NCBI GenBank assembly: GCA_001986395.2
Contig: MQVO02000011.1
Span: 992,001-1,056,000, forward strand
Length of the DNA stretch: 64,000 nt
Direction of reading: 5' to 3'
From: Irpex lacteus
Taxonomy: Eukaryota; Basidiomycota; Agaricomycetes; Polyporales; Irpicaceae
In this document: in pieces, positions 1 through 12,899 of the stretch
How the letters are laid out: the number at the start of each line of letters is the position of its first letter
How positions within the stretch are numbered: position 1 is the stretch's first letter
Program-made: the position numbers and the translations under genes
The notes under the pieces: generated by a model
Databases searched by the model: none
Seen by the model: the letters and a program-made list of their open reading frames with translations, nothing else
Told to the model about the DNA's origin: nothing

Positions 1-2214
1 GTGGGATCAAGCTGAACAAGGGCTGCGAGACTTCGCCTTGATTGGTAGGGGAACGCCGACACAATTGTTAGTGGCTGATCCGCGAAACACCTTATTGCCT
101 CTCATCCTCACCGTCTCCTTTCCCTTGACGCAGGACGTTCTCCTCACTCCCCGGGCTCTGGTTCAAGTCCACACTGTCGCTCCTTTAGTCGCTCTTTTCT
201 TTCGGTATAATGGTTTCAAGTGGCTTCTACGTCAGGGCACGTCGATTGGTCAAGTCCGCGGTAAGTCGTATCACCCAGTGACTTCACACGTACACTCACT
301 CTAGCGGATCCAGTATGCACGTGTAACGCTGAGCGGAGTAACTCTATCGTTCTTCTTGCTCAGTGTTAGCTTCTGCATCCTTCAAATTCTCTTCCAAGGC
401 TTCCTTTGGAACGGTGACGCCACAGCTACCAGCACCCTAGACGGGATCCTGGTTAATACTGATGTACCCGAAACGCTCCTCCGCTGGCTTACGACAAAGG
501 GAGACGACTATCACTTGAGATTATGTACGGAGGCGCCTTTGGGTGCAACAAATGTGTCGCACATTTGCCCTACCATATTCGATAGCTCGAGCATGGCGCA
601 GGATGACTGGGTCGCCCCTCGCAACATAAGGAAACATGTGAGTAGGCCCATACACTGACATGTAACAAGAACATAGAACTCAGAGTCATCATAGGGCTTT
701 CACCATAATCAAAGCGCCCCTTTGCTTCTTCAAGTTAGTATGCAAGACGGAAATAGTACTGTTGAGATCACGGAGCAGTGCATGTACACCCTCTTATACC
801 CGATGCAGAGGTACGCGTAGACATTCATGTTAGTGGGACATATTTTCAACAGAATCTGGTTCAGAATGCGAAATTCCGCGAGTGAAGAGTTGGTGTTAAT
901 GTTCTCCCAAATATGGCTTCTTGGTATCTCCTCGTCGGCAGTAAGCGTATCCACACCTCCGATGCATATCCTAGCACTCAGAACATTCATACCAGGTTCT
1001 CAACCAATCCATCCCTCACCTCCTCGCAGTATTTGCGATGAGGATGCTCGCGACAGGCTGGTCGGCGTATACGATCTGGCGAACGCAAGACTTGAAGAGC
1101 CGACTTTGGAACATTGTTATGGCACCCAACACCCCCTGCCACACCGACTTCGAGTTCCTGCCAGGATACTTTAGAACTAGATTTGCTCTACAGGTAGGCG
1201 CGTCACCTCCCCTGATAATCTACATACTTAACCATAGTAATTTCTAGATACCTGATGTAACTCTCAATGTGGTTGCCCTGCTGTTCACGGGAGTTATGGG
1301 ATGGAGCATGATCAAGGTACCACCGTAATATTGCCTTCGCACTCATAGTTCTGACCATGTCTCCAGAGCTTCAGCCACAACATTTTCAACTGCGTCGGGC
1401 CTCCGGCGAGGATTGTACGCTTGTATGGTGTAAGTATCCTATTACACTATGACAGTCAACCATAACTAATATACTCATAGTACATGCTCACGGTGTTTGT
1501 GTGCGGACAGTTGTTGTCGTTCTTGACAACGACATCTATCTCTCTAGCTCTAAAGGAGGGCCTAACGCACACCAGGCTGGTCGGTGTCCAGATCGCGTTG
1601 TTCATCTTGGCGTTCATGGTATGTTATATCTCATCTCTGAATGCACATCTGCTCAATAGCGATCTCTACACCAGCTCACATTGATTATGATTCCGCTTGT
1701 AAGCGACTGCTCCATTTTAAGATCTAAGAACACTGTTAAGTTTGAATTCTAGGGATACTATGCAACCAGAAAGGAGAGACGACTTCCGATGGCGGTGTTC
1801 ATCATCATTCTGGTCGGGTTCATTGCGCTCTTCCTCTCGCTCTTTTCATCTGGTGCATTCCGTTTCTCGTGGCTACAGTGGCCATTCTTCGCGTCGGTCA
1901 CTGGGGTCAATTGTGCAGTCCTCATAGTTTGCGCTGTGTTCGCCATCTTGTGCAGGACGCACTTCGGCGAAGGGCTGTCTCATTACCGTAAGTACCCCTT
2001 CCGGTAACAGAATCGTCCGATATGCTGATGATATCTGTATGATATAGTGCATGTCGAGGAGGTTCTCTCTGAACAGAACTTCGCCGCAGACGATTTCTCT
2101 ACTGAGGACGTCACGGAACACAAGAAGGACGAAAAGGACTGGGATTTCGTGGATCGCGCGAGTCCTTCTAGCCGCACGGTCAAATTTAACATTAACGGTC
2201 GCGTTGATCCGTGA
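1..2214 (+). CDS. multi-pass membrane protein, 5' part uncertain
   Basis: I do not recognise the family. The visible exons encode an N-terminal soluble part (around 390-640, containing NVSHICPTIFD), then at least five hydrophobic segments: PDVTLNVVALLFTGVMGW near 1253-1310, YMLTVFVCGQLLSFL near 1484, LVGVQIALFILAFM near 1580, AVFIIILVGFIALFLSLF near 1790 and CAVLIVCAVFAILC near 1915. A hydrophilic acidic tail follows and ends VKFNINGRVDP before TGA at 2212-2214. Introns of about 50-65 bp interrupt nearly every segment. Neither the start nor the first exon boundary can be fixed, and the gene may begin before the window. The layout resembles lineage-specific basidiomycete membrane proteins of unknown function. 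The existence of a gene is well supported by the consistent hydrophobic exons; its function is not. Confidence 0.65.
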
Positions 2215-2726
2215 GCAAGGCTTTACGACAATACGAGGCTGGTACTTGTGCAGTGCACTTATAACTTAATTTACCTGGGAGGGATGACGGTCAGGTGTCG
2301 TGGTGTTACGATAGTCTTGGGGAGTGCTTCTCCCGATCTCTCCATTAGAGATCATTGACACTGTTGTAATACTCAGAGAAATGTACATCACCAATAATCC
2401 CCCTTAGGATTCCATGTATAGTTAATGTACGACGGGTATTTCAGCACCTGACAGTATATATTATTGCTTCGGGCTTGTATCACCCCCGAAACTTACTTTC
2501 CTGAGCGAGTGATTGAATGTGATACACAAGATAGCCGTAAGTCTACACGCTGTTGCTATTCAAGTTGGGATCAGTGTCCTACTACATAGTGTCCTTATAT
2601 GTCCGACAATATTGTCTTCCTACAACCAACTTGTGCTCTCTTATACAACCTCCCAAGAGTCCCGCTTTGTCGTCGAGCTAATGACTAAATCTCAGCTATC
2701 ATCAAGAAGGCGGACGATAAGAGCAC
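2215..2726. other. convergent intergenic region
   Basis: This 512-bp stretch lies between two genes that end towards each other. No coding exon, RNA gene or repeat stands out. It should hold the two 3' UTRs and poly(A) sites. Confidence 0.6.
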
Positions 2727-5700
2727 TTACTCCTGCTGTTCTACAACATGCTTAGTGCCAATCACTAGCTTCACTGTCTTGACTTCGAACGCGTGGAAGT
2801 TGAGTTGGATGACTTGAGATCCACCGGTCACATCTCTAATGATGAGCTCTTCTTCCTCATCCTCCAGCAGGTTAGTGATGAAGGCCTTGGCGACGGGTAT
2901 AGTCTCTGCGATCTTCAAAGTGGCACGTGCATGACCGCCGTAAGCTTCATACAGCCTCAAAATGATGGAGGTGGAATGCTTGGTGGACGAAGCTCCGGAA
3001 CCGAAATGGTCAAGTTCACCGCGTTTTACGGTCTCCAAGAACACATTATCTACACCCTGGACAGTGAATGGGCTTGGAGACTTGAAGGTCGCAGTGGCAG
3101 TATCTGGAGCGTAGCGAACTAGATGGCAGGAATCAGGATCAGAGAAGAATATCATACAACGTCAGGAGCATGCTCTTACCGTGCAATGGGGAATTGTAAA
3201 GGTATGCAGCGACGGGGACATCAGACTCCAAGAAAGAACCCTTGTGAGGCATAACCGCCCACGAGAACACATGTGTCCCTGGGAATCATGTCAATAAATG
3301 AATGCGAGAGGTTCATGTATAGTTGGATCAGTACCTTGATCCTGCTCTGCGTCCGGAGCGGTGGCTGCACGCAACAAAGAGATACGCAGAATGTTCCCTT
3401 GGCAAGAGAATCCATACTTGCTTTCCGACAAGATAGCAACACCGTATCCAAACTCGCTGAGATCGGCGAACTGTGCGGGCTGTCAGAATCTAGTAACCAG
3501 CAGAGAAAATGAAGCTCACCTTGTGACCGCACACTTCGAACTTAGCAATATCAAGCTTCGTGTTCCTGTGCGTTGGACGTTGGATATGGCCGAATTGCGT
3601 TTCGTAGGTCGCGTTGTCGTTGTGGATGTCCAGAGGGAGCTCGACTGGCGAGTGACCAGGTCAGTATAAGTCAGAGATAGTATAGTAGAGACGTACATTT
3701 CAGGAACTCGTGACGTTCGTGCCAGTCCACAAGTGCATCGAAGTGGAACAACGAGCGAGAGTCGTGTTGAACCGTCGCTATAGCAGCAATTAGCCTCACC
3801 AATATAACTGGGTATTCGGAAGTTGTTACCTGGAACAGCATCCAAAGATATCTAAAGCACACAAATGTCAGAAAATACATTGGTAGTCGAAAACACGGCT
3901 GTACTCACAGTGGTGGTGATAGTGCTCTTTCCATATTTAATCACTGCTCTGAGAGAAGCACGGAGCGGACCGCCAGCGACGACAGAGATATTCGTGAACT
4001 GCAAAGGAGTTGCCTTCTCGAGGTGGTGTACCTCAACATCTGCGAGGACGTTAGTTCATGAACAAACCAAGTACACTGCAGATGGAGAATGCGTACCCCA
4101 TGCATCCCAGTAGTTTGGTCGATCCTCGAAGATGACCAGTCCACCAGTCTTTCCCGCTTCGAGCAATTCCCGACTGAGAATTGTTGAGTAACCACATAGT
4201 GCGTGTTAGAAAGGAACACTTACCCAAGCTCGACGTCGAGGATGCTAGTGATTCGTCCACCAGAAATGGTCATCTGGACGCTCGAGTTCCGCAACACGAA
4301 GTGATCGTGACCGTTCGTGAATGCTACTTGAACGGATGCGTAAGAATCCACAACATGACATGTCACTGGCAACAAAGCTACTCACCAGACACAGGCATGC
4401 AATTCGCAAACAACCCCGAAGGTCGTGCAACATTCCCGCCCTCAGAGCAATCAAGCAGCGCATATCCCACAGAGCCATCTTCAGACGCCTGTACAACCTG
4501 AGACTTCAAGTTGGAGGTCTTTCCGGAGAGTGGCACTTGGACAACATCACGTCTGGGGAAGAATGTCGTGTTGTACGCGATGATAGATCCCGGAGAGCGG
4601 ACGCTGGTTGCTTGGGATAGAGGGACAGAATCGGGGAAGAGTGTCTTGAATGCGGCTTCGAGAAGGGCTTCGCCGTCCTTACGAACTTCGGCGTAGAGCT
4701 TCTCTGCGTCGTCGTAGACCATACCTCTGTTACCGTCGAGTCAGACATGTGGATCAGGAGGGATGGCCTTTGGACTTACATCGCTGATCCCGGGAGGACT
4801 GAACAGCCGTGAAACTGTGAGTATATCTTTTAAGAACCAAGTTGACCATATGAAAACGCACCATCGTGGACTGCAAGATAGATCAGTATTGACCCTCCGA
4901 TACTGTGTGAAGTACATTTACTTACATTGATTCAACAACACCTTCTCCCAGCAAACATCGATGGTAGACTTAGGGTACTGGTATTCGGCACTCGTCCTGG
5001 ACAATGATGCAAGAGTAGCCAAATGCTATAGAAACGTCAGCTCCTATGCTACCTCGAGACAATTCCAAGACACAACTCACCTCAATATCTCGAAGGAGAA
5101 TCTCCGACTTTCGGTTGCCCTTCTTGATGGAACCTGTGCAGGGAAACGCATTAGAGAGAGGAACAACCAAGTCAGGGTCCACACACTCACCATGGGAGGT
5201 GTATGTTCCACGATGGAACTCAAGGTACAACTCGCCGTTCCTACAAACCTCCTCAGCAAACTATGTAGCACGAAAAGAATGGACGACGTACCAATTAGGG
5301 AGCTTCGTGCCAGCCTTGGTATCCTTGATCAGAGCATCAAAGAAATCTTCAACAGAGTGGCCCATGCTGACTGGGGGCAACTCTCGGTTGTTGTTCCCGG
5401 CTGCACGAATTCTACGAAGCTGCATAGTAATAAGTCTCATTCACTGATGCTAGAGTATAATAGGATGCTTACGTTCTCCAACATCTTGGACAAAGGACCT
5501 CCTCCACCGTCACCGTTACCGAAAACGAGAAGGGCGGTATCTGACGACTCAAGGTTCTATACGCAAAATGAATTAGTGTTTGATATACAGCAGAAGATAC
5601 GAAAGGGCAATACCTTGTGGTTAGTTATGCCCTTGTTGACATCGCCGACGGTAGCTTGAGCGGTGTATGTGTCTGGTAGGTATCGCAATCAGAAATGATT

Positions 5701-7575
5701 CAAAGCCATGTGTGTGTTATGGCAGAAGAACTACGCACCGACTGGCGTCATGTGGCAAAGCACTTGCGTGCCGTCGATTCCAACCCAGTTGAAGGTCGAG
5801 TGAGGGAAAACGTTACTGCAATCAAACATCAGTGGTCGGGACATGAACCGTCCATCTCTCCAACATACATGTTATTCCTTAAAGACCAAATCAGCCGTAC
5901 ATCCACCTTTCCGTGTAACACAGCGTGACTCACCAAGACAGCTTCTGCGTGAAGAAATACTTCATCCCCGCTCCCCGAATAAGCTGGGGCAACGACCCCG
6001 TCAGTCCAAACGAGTCCGGCAACCACGCCGTATCACACCGCCTCCCAAAGCGCGTCTCAAAGTACCGCTGTCCGTACAAGAACTGCCGGATCAGTGCCTC
6101 TCCGGAGGGCATGTTCGCGTCGTTCTCGACCCACGCGCCGCCGACGAGGTGGAATTTTCCCTCCATCACTTTCTCCTTGACGCGGTCGAAGAGGGGTGGG
6201 TATAGCTGAAGTTCGTTGTTAGTTAGTGATCCGAGTGTGGGGACTTGGAGTATGGTGGGCTAAGGGAAAGTGTGCGTACCTCTTCGAGCCATTTGAATTG
6301 CTGTGCTTGACTGCAGGTGAATCTGTGCTCTGGGTAGCGCTCCATGAGGTCTACTTGAGTGGACCATGATCGGGCGACCTTCTGCTGAGTGACGCTGTAA
6401 GGCCATAACCTGGAGATTCCAAATGAGCCCAACTAATACGGTCCCTAGAAAACTGACATGCTTACCATGCAGTGTCAATATGACAGTACCCGATACCCCA
6501 TATCTGAGGACGTTCAGGACCCTCTGCGTAGATCTTCTCACCCTTCTTATCCCAATGCTCTCCAAAAACTTCCTCTGCAAGCTTCCTAGCACGAGTGATA
6601 CTTGTCAGGTCACGATTGTTGAACACGTTCATAATCTCGTTGGCCACGACCAAGGCTTTGTTCTGCAGACCAGAGTTACCTGGGAGGGTCTCTGAGATCT
6701 CCTTCAGCGTTGTAAAGTCCCATAATAGCCTCCACGCCTCCTGGTTCGGCACAACCAAGTCAGCGGATGCGAGGCTGAAGTATCTGTTCATCTGTTGTTG
6801 TATGCACCGTCAATGTATTGTCCACGACTGAGGAGCAGATTACTCACGTCGGGAGGGGCGATGGTGTCGCCGTTCCATGGGACACCAAACATGCCATTGC
6901 AACTCGACTCGATTACAATCTCGTAGTAGCCCTTGATTACGGCCTCGCGAGGGATGATATGGTCTACTCTGCGATCCCCGCCGTGGCCTCCTGTGATGCC
7001 CTGTAGAGGGGTCCCGTCCGGGGTGAAGACCATGGCTTCGCATCCCGGATCGAATTCAACTACATCGTTTATAGTCAGTGATGTGCACCTGCTTCTGGTG
7101 TTCTGAACGTAGTTGTGTGATAGACGTACATTGGACACGTTCGTACTGTTGGAAGTAGGACGGAATGTTGATGGAGACTTTCCACCAGTGGTTCGTCTAA
7201 GCAGACCATCAGTTACTCGATACGACGTCCTAGTATGAGCCAGATTCATACCCCTACAACAGATTAGCATTCGGTTAGATAACAAGCGAGGCTTCATTAC
7301 TCACAAGACGGCCCAAACGCCTCACCCTTCCTCGCGGGTCTGAACTTCTGCTTAAGTGCCTCCTTGAAGTCGGGCTTGCTGAGCCCCGGAGCACTCCATA
7401 CTTGAAGCTTCACATGATGCTGGTCGTCCAACCTGTGGGTGAACAGCATCGCCGATAAGTTCACATCTGAGAAGTGCCCGCCGTTGAACGTTCCCAGACG
7501 GTTCTGTGTGAGGTGTTTGATCCATTTCGAGCCAGAACCGTAGTTCAGCTGAGGGTAATCTGTAGGAGAGGACAT
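2727..7575 (-). CDS. alpha-mannosidase, GH38 (vacuolar Ams1 type)
   Basis: Retaining alpha-mannosidase of the Ams1 class. The family degrades free oligosaccharides and N-glycan mannose in the cytosol and vacuole. The start is ATG at 7575 ([13 protein letters not shown]). There is no signal peptide, as expected for Ams1, which yeast delivers by the Cvt/autophagy route. The many short exons give the family order: N-terminal domain; catalytic GH38 domain with [12 protein letters not shown] (metal-binding His and Asp, near 6460-6510) and [12 protein letters not shown] (nucleophile Asp, near 6010); helical middle region with [13 protein letters not shown] and FHDVLPG; then the C-terminal beta domain with [29 protein letters not shown] and [12 protein letters not shown]. 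The coding length is roughly 1,050-1,100 residues, normal for the family. The end reads VVEQQE then TAA at 2727. The stop overlaps a GTAAGT donor-like string, so a further 3' exon cannot be fully excluded. Confidence 0.93.
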
Positions 7576-7953
7576 TGTAACGCGAGGTCAAGGAGGTAGG
7601 AGATGACCAACGTTGTCAACTCAACAGCCGGCGACCTCTGAGGTCCTTGACGGGGGTGGCTGCCGAATGATGGAATGCGGGGTTGATGATAACATAAGGC
7701 ACGCTTGTGAAACAAGGGTAACAATTCGGTTGTTATCCATTTGATGGCTTTGATAAGCACCGTGTATATAATTAGGTCCCGCGGCTCTTGAGCTCACCAT
7801 GACTTACTTGTCAGTGTGCATTGCAAAGTGCAAGGTTAGTAAAAGTGCCAGTAGGTCATTATTGTCATTATCATGCATGTCGTAAAGGTCGTAACAGTCG
7901 TAACGAATAAAGATACACCAACGATCGCAGAAACTCCATCCGAGGAACTGGCC
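7576..7953. promoter_or_regulatory. upstream region of the GH38 gene
   Basis: This 378-bp gap separates the alpha-mannosidase start codon from the stop codon of the next gene on the same strand. It must contain the mannosidase promoter and the 3' end of the Cys-rich gene. No clear TATA box or repeat was seen. Confidence 0.4.
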
Positions 7954-8717
7954 TCAAACCACAAAGTGTGCTCCCAATACAAGACCAATTCCCGCCACCA
8001 GCGTGTGGGGGCTAATGACGGCAAAAATCCTGGCATTGTTAGCCACGGTGCTAGCTGCAGTCGGTGTAGGGGTTACAACAGCTGAAGATGGTGTCGTTTC
8101 CCCATCGGTGTCGCTGACGTTTCCTAGCAGTGTGCTCACAAGACCACAGATCGAGTTCACTCCCTTGAGGATACCAGGAAGGTCTTGGACGTTCGCATCA
8201 AGAAACGAGGTCTGGTTTGTCTTCTCAAAGCTGCAGAATATTGGTCGACCTCCATTCGTCGTTAATGTTGATGTCCTGCACTTACCAGTCAACGCATTGC
8301 GGATATGCTAAGGATTCATGTTAAATCTGATACGAGGCATCTGCGGGACTGTACGTACCACTTTGGAAGGTGTCAGTACAAGCACACTTGATAACATCGA
8401 TGAACGTGCCCGGGTTGAATATGATCTAGTCATGGTATGCTCGGTGAGTGGTACTGTCACCAGTAGCATTCCTGTGCTGAGACACTGACTTGAGTAACGT
8501 TGGCCAGGACAGGTGCTGCCTGAGCACAGCTACTGATACTGTCATAGCTCGGCGCACATAACGCACAAGACGGGATTGAATCTGGAAAATCCGGTGCGTC
8601 GCGACAGTCGAGTAGCTGAGGAGCAGGGTATGCGAATGTGAAGGTGCCAGTGCTGAACAAGCACATTATCATAACGAGGCCGAGGAGGAACATGGAAACG
8701 GTTCTGCTGAAAGACAT
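7954..8717 (-). CDS. secreted Cys-rich protein, probable GPI anchor
   Basis: Four exons, complement of 7954-8230, 8286-8307, 8359-8425 and 8490-8717, join in phase to 197 residues. A signal peptide (SRTVSMFLLGLVMIMCLFS) is followed by a Cys-rich domain with CRDAPDFPDSIPSCALC, ASC-type spacing, FNPGTFIDVIKCACTDTF and AYPQCVDCFEKTNQTSF. A Thr/Ser/Pro-rich stretch and a hydrophobic C-terminus (TLVAGIGLVLGAHFVV) follow, the layout of a GPI-anchored wall or surface protein. The third exon is only 22 nt long but carries one of the conserved-looking Cys residues. This Cys pattern resembles a basidiomycete-specific extracellular family rather than a canonical CFEM domain. No enzyme activity is implied. 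Confidence is high for the gene structure and low for function. Confidence 0.8.
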
Positions 8718-8808
8718 GATCGGTATATCAGCTCGTTATGCAGACGATAAGCCACCTCTGAGATTGAGAGACGTTCGAGTAGGGTGACTGGATCAGCAGT
8801 GGGGGACC

Positions 8809-9379
8809 CTAGCGAGACGACCGTAGAGGCGGCTGTAGTCCTGCGGCTTGGAGGGAGGAGCAAAGGAGCCGTGAGAACGTAGGATAGCTATAGTGCTGCA
8901 GCATAAGCCTGACTGACCCCGCACGGCGCATGGCCATGGAGATCTCCCCGATGATGTTCCAGCCTGGAATTGAAGATGTTCTCAAAGGGAAGTTGCCATC
9001 AGAACTATCATCCTCCTGACTTTTCTGAGATTCATTCGGATGAGAAGATGTGTTGGGACGTCAAGGTGAATAGCAGATGTTGCGGTAGCTATTAGCGGGA
9101 CGTACACGGATCCCTGTGAGAGTGAGAGTAGCTAGTAGTACAGCAATGATGTAAGAGAACATATCCGCATAAGACCCAAGACTTGTGATTGTGAAGGATG
9201 TGAACATATCCGTACGCAGTGTAGATGTGCAAAGACTGACGATGGAGAGAGATGAACGGACGGCGGCCATATCCAACGCAAAGGACACTATGGACATGCG
9301 TGAGTACAGAACCCCGGAGTGAGCCGAGCTCAAACTTACCTATTGTGCAAGCCTCCGGCTCAGAACAGAGCTTGTTCAT
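8809..9379 (-). CDS. possible small membrane protein or gene fragment
   Basis: Weak candidate. A reading frame begins near ATG 9379 (MNKLCSEPEACTI). It may continue across an intron into VSFALDMAAVRSSLSIVSL with one hydrophobic segment (DMFSYIIAVLLATLTLTG). After a second intron ending at about 9025 it runs on as KSQEDDSSDGNFPLRT and PGWNIIGEISMAMRRAGSV, ending at TAG 8809. Splice signals exist (donor at GTAAGT near 9340, acceptors CATAG and CTCAG). The 5' end overlaps the stop codon of the F-box gene on the same strand, which is unusual and makes a full-length gene doubtful. It could be a real small gene with a different first exon, a relic, or chance. Confidence 0.25.
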
Positions 9380-11226
9380 CTCCTCCGACTAGCAACCCAC
9401 GTTCCTTCGTACCCTTGAATATGTGCCGGGCTCAACGTATCTCTCCAGCGCCCCGAGAGACTCCCATTCGCGTTGCCCACCATATACGCCCGGTAGAGCC
9501 ACTTGCCTCTGTCTCCGTCCGTCTTCGAGTCGAGGGAAACATCAGCAAAAGGATAGAAGTAAACGTGTGAAGAGTGCGCTTACATATTCTTTTGATAGGC
9601 TGATGAAGCCATCGCACGGTCGTACACGTCCGAGAAGACTGAATTGGCCCCACGCAGAGTGCCCCTACGAGACCATGTACAGTCAGTGACATCATACTAA
9701 TAACCACACTCGCCAACTGACCTGCCCAGTCAAGAACGTATCCCGCACTTTCCCCCGTTTTCCGTCTCTTCGCATGCTATACCAGGAGCGGTATATCAGT
9801 GGCTTGTTCGATCCAGACTCAGTCAACTCGAGCGTGTCCCCGGTTTCGTGGATCTTCAAGTCATCTGGGATGTATCCACGACAGGGGTTGCCTGGTCGAA
9901 GAGGTAGTACTCTCACTGGTATGACATCATCGTCATCATCTTCCTCTACGAGATGCCATTCCTGGATCTTTATCGTTTGCCGATGTTGTGCGACTAGGCT
10001 GCGATGGAGAATAGATGGCGGAGCGCCTGACAGCAGTGCAGCATACGAAGTAAACTCTGTGTACTGTTCAAGATGTTCATAAGGACGAACAATCATGTGA
10101 ACAGCATAAAGACGTACCGTGAAGATACCCTCCCACACGCCTTCAAGACTACCAGGGGTAAAGGCTCCAGACGGCCGGTCATTCACCGCGCTTTTAGGGT
10201 TCGACAAACTGAGTATACGCGCCCAATCGCCTTCCCACTCCCATGACGAACGGAACGACGTGTCCATCTCTACTGGAGGGAAGATGGGCTTCATGTAGTT
10301 GTTCGACTCCCATGAGACGTTGAGTTTGTTGACTAGGGTAAGGTAGGCGAGGATGGCGGGCGAGGCGGGGGCAGGGGCTACGACTCGCAGGTTGGTAGAG
10401 TAGTGTCGCACGGTGGTCGGCTGAGATCTGACGTTTCGTGGTAGAAAATCTTGCCAGTCAGGATAACAGGCGGGGTACTGTAGGCGACCTGTTAGTATAC
10501 GTATGGAGCGAACTTGAGTGAAGCTTACTCTGTGTGCACCAAGCGCGATCACTTTCAGTATACCGGTTGCTTGCGTGAAGAGTGCATTATCGTGCGTGTA
10601 CTCCTCTGCGGTATGTTGAGCACAAGTACATAACAAGATCGAAAAGACTCACCAGGTTTCAACAGAAACCAGAATAACCAAAGTGCAAGGGATATACACT
10701 CTGTATTCTCCGGCCAAAGGTTATCGTGGTGTATAACCTTCACCGCTCCCGATGAGCCGGTCGGGTCGAACCAATAGTCTTTGAGCCATTGGTTAAGATT
10801 ACCGTAGTCGCGCAACTGCTGCTCGTTCTTTCCATCGCTCTCAATAATCATCAGGTATGCTGTCCATAGCAAGTTGGTAATATCCCGGGTCGGCGGCTCG
10901 CCTTTACTGTCAAGGCGATGACGAAATCGTTTCAGAGCCACGCTGCGCCGTCGTAACTCCTCCGCCATAGCAGCTGCTGTCAAAGCGTCGGGACCCATCC
11001 TTCGCAGAGCGGGGGCGACGTCGTATTTATACGCAAATATGCGTGAATAGAGAAGAGGGTTCGTGGTCATGGACAATGCGGAATTCATTGATCTGTTGAG
11101 TACGATCAGAGGGAGTATACCGGCGGGCGGGCCCAGAAAGCGGTCTGTCGCTGCGAAAAAAGCGATGTGCTCGAGCACCTCCTGTGGTACGCGAGCTAGT
11201 GGCGACTGTGTATTCGCTGACGACAT
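9376..11226 (-). CDS. F-box protein, basidiomycete family
   Basis: Substrate-recognition subunit candidate for an SCF ubiquitin ligase. Exons, complement of 9376-9522, 9584-9664, 9722-10477, 10529-10605 and 10653-11226, join in phase to 544 residues. The N-terminal LARVPQEVLEHIAFFAAT (residues about 10-27) is an F-box helix. The C-terminal half is a conserved-looking domain with SAWGQFSLLGRVRPCDGFI and TDGDRGKWLYRAYMVGNANG, closing with GRWRDTLSPAHIQGYEG. This resembles the large Agaricomycete F-box family whose C-terminal domain has the same GKWLYRGY-type core. An acidic run (EEDDDDDV) lies in the middle. The ATG at 11226 was chosen because upstream codons in frame lack another ATG. Substrate unknown. 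Confidence 0.88.
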
Positions 11227-12899
11227 GGCTGTCAGGTTTTCTAGGTGGGAAGGGGCATTAGTGAGGATGGCAGACGTCAACACAGCTTTATGTAGTTAAC
11301 TTGAATCGCACGGCCCGCCGGGATGGCATGGGTGCCTTCAGATCCGTGCTGGATTCGAGAAATAGAGTCTGAAGATAGCTACTTACCTACTCCGGTCCAA
11401 TAGTTGGGTATTGTCGCAGCCTAACTGAGCTCTGGCGCGTGAAGGTGGCTGCGATCTTGGTTCTCAGCAAAGTCTGACCTTTGGAGCGTCATTCGACATT
11501 ATACTCCTCGGAGTCAAAGAATAGCTTACCTGATGATGCGCTATAACGCTATTAGAAGCGTACTTTACCTAGCTTTGATATTGGCTGGATAAAACGGAAG
11601 TAAAGATGTGCGGGGAAAACGATTTCGTGAAAGTCGGACTTTCTACGGAATATGAAACTGGCTGATCAGTTGGTGAGCGGAGTGTAAACCGTGCAGTTGC
11701 GTGTTTTACAGTCCGACAAATGAGATAACCCCTATATTAGGAGCTACGTAATGTCGGAATTCCGAGTAAACAAGTACAGAAGCTCCTCGATCTCCTCGGT
11801 TGCGACTGCTATGCACATGAAAGGCATTTCTTCTGGGGTGGATATATTCAAAGTCACAATGTATGTACCCATCCATTTCTATCTATCGAACTAATTCCCA
11901 TACTGTCATCCGCGGGCGCAAACAATCTATCATACTTTGTACAATTCGACGGGAGGATGGGAAACCCCACAACGTCTGTGAACTCATGGCAATACGGCAC
12001 AGGCCTAGAAGAAACGGATGCAGGCATTCGAGGGATGTCTGCTAAGCTACAACAACTGCAATCTGCAGATCTTGCACTTCTTCATGCCTATCTGAGTTAA
12101 CAAGTGGCGCCGTCGCAGTTAACGCGTCGACAGTGGCACCAGATAAAATGGCTGCATATAATGTATCAGTAAGCCAGCAACTCACAGGGCAGTCAGCTGT
12201 TCATTCTATGACGAATCCTGTTTCTAAAAATCTCACCGGGCGATGTCCTCACCGACTAGAAAACGTTGTTGCTATCGGCGCAAAGGCACAGAAGCGACCT
12301 GATTCAGACATCTCTTGTTGATGCGTCAGATGTTTTGGGACACGTTATACTAACCTTGTGCACATTCTAACAGTGGGTCCAAGATGAATATGCAACTGTA
12401 GTTCTCGTTAGAGTACTTGTGTTGATTGTCACACATGCAACAGCAGGACGCTATAGAGCTAACATCGATTGCCATTCATTGCCATTGAGTTAGCGATCCG
12501 AAGGAACTTACTGTTAGCGACTCAGTACATGATGTAAATGGTGGCAGAGTCATAGAGCATCAGGCGGACGGACGAGCTTGGGTTAGTATTCCCTTTCTGG
12601 CAAGCGCTCGCTTTGTGGCGTTACCCCGCACTCCGACTTGCGTTGTCCCGGAAATTATTCCGAGTCAACCATCTCTTACTATGCCTACCGATTGCCTCCA
12701 AGTCGAGATATCTGGAATTCAAACACTGGTACATATGTACTGATTCACAATCATACAACGCTCACTGGCCCTTCATGTGGCTGCCACTCAAGGAATTCAA
12801 AACATAGTCACGTGGTTTGCGATAAGTGCTGTTGACCGCGTTTGATGCGCCGCCAACCACTTCTGCTCCCGCCCTTCATCAGCCTCCTCGCTCCTCGGC
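11227..12899. other. intergenic region between divergent genes
   Basis: This 1.67-kb stretch separates the divergently transcribed F-box and APC/C-activator genes. Only short, composition-driven reading frames occur. I saw no conserved protein, RNA gene or obvious repeat. It should hold both promoters and may contain decayed sequence. Confidence 0.5.
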
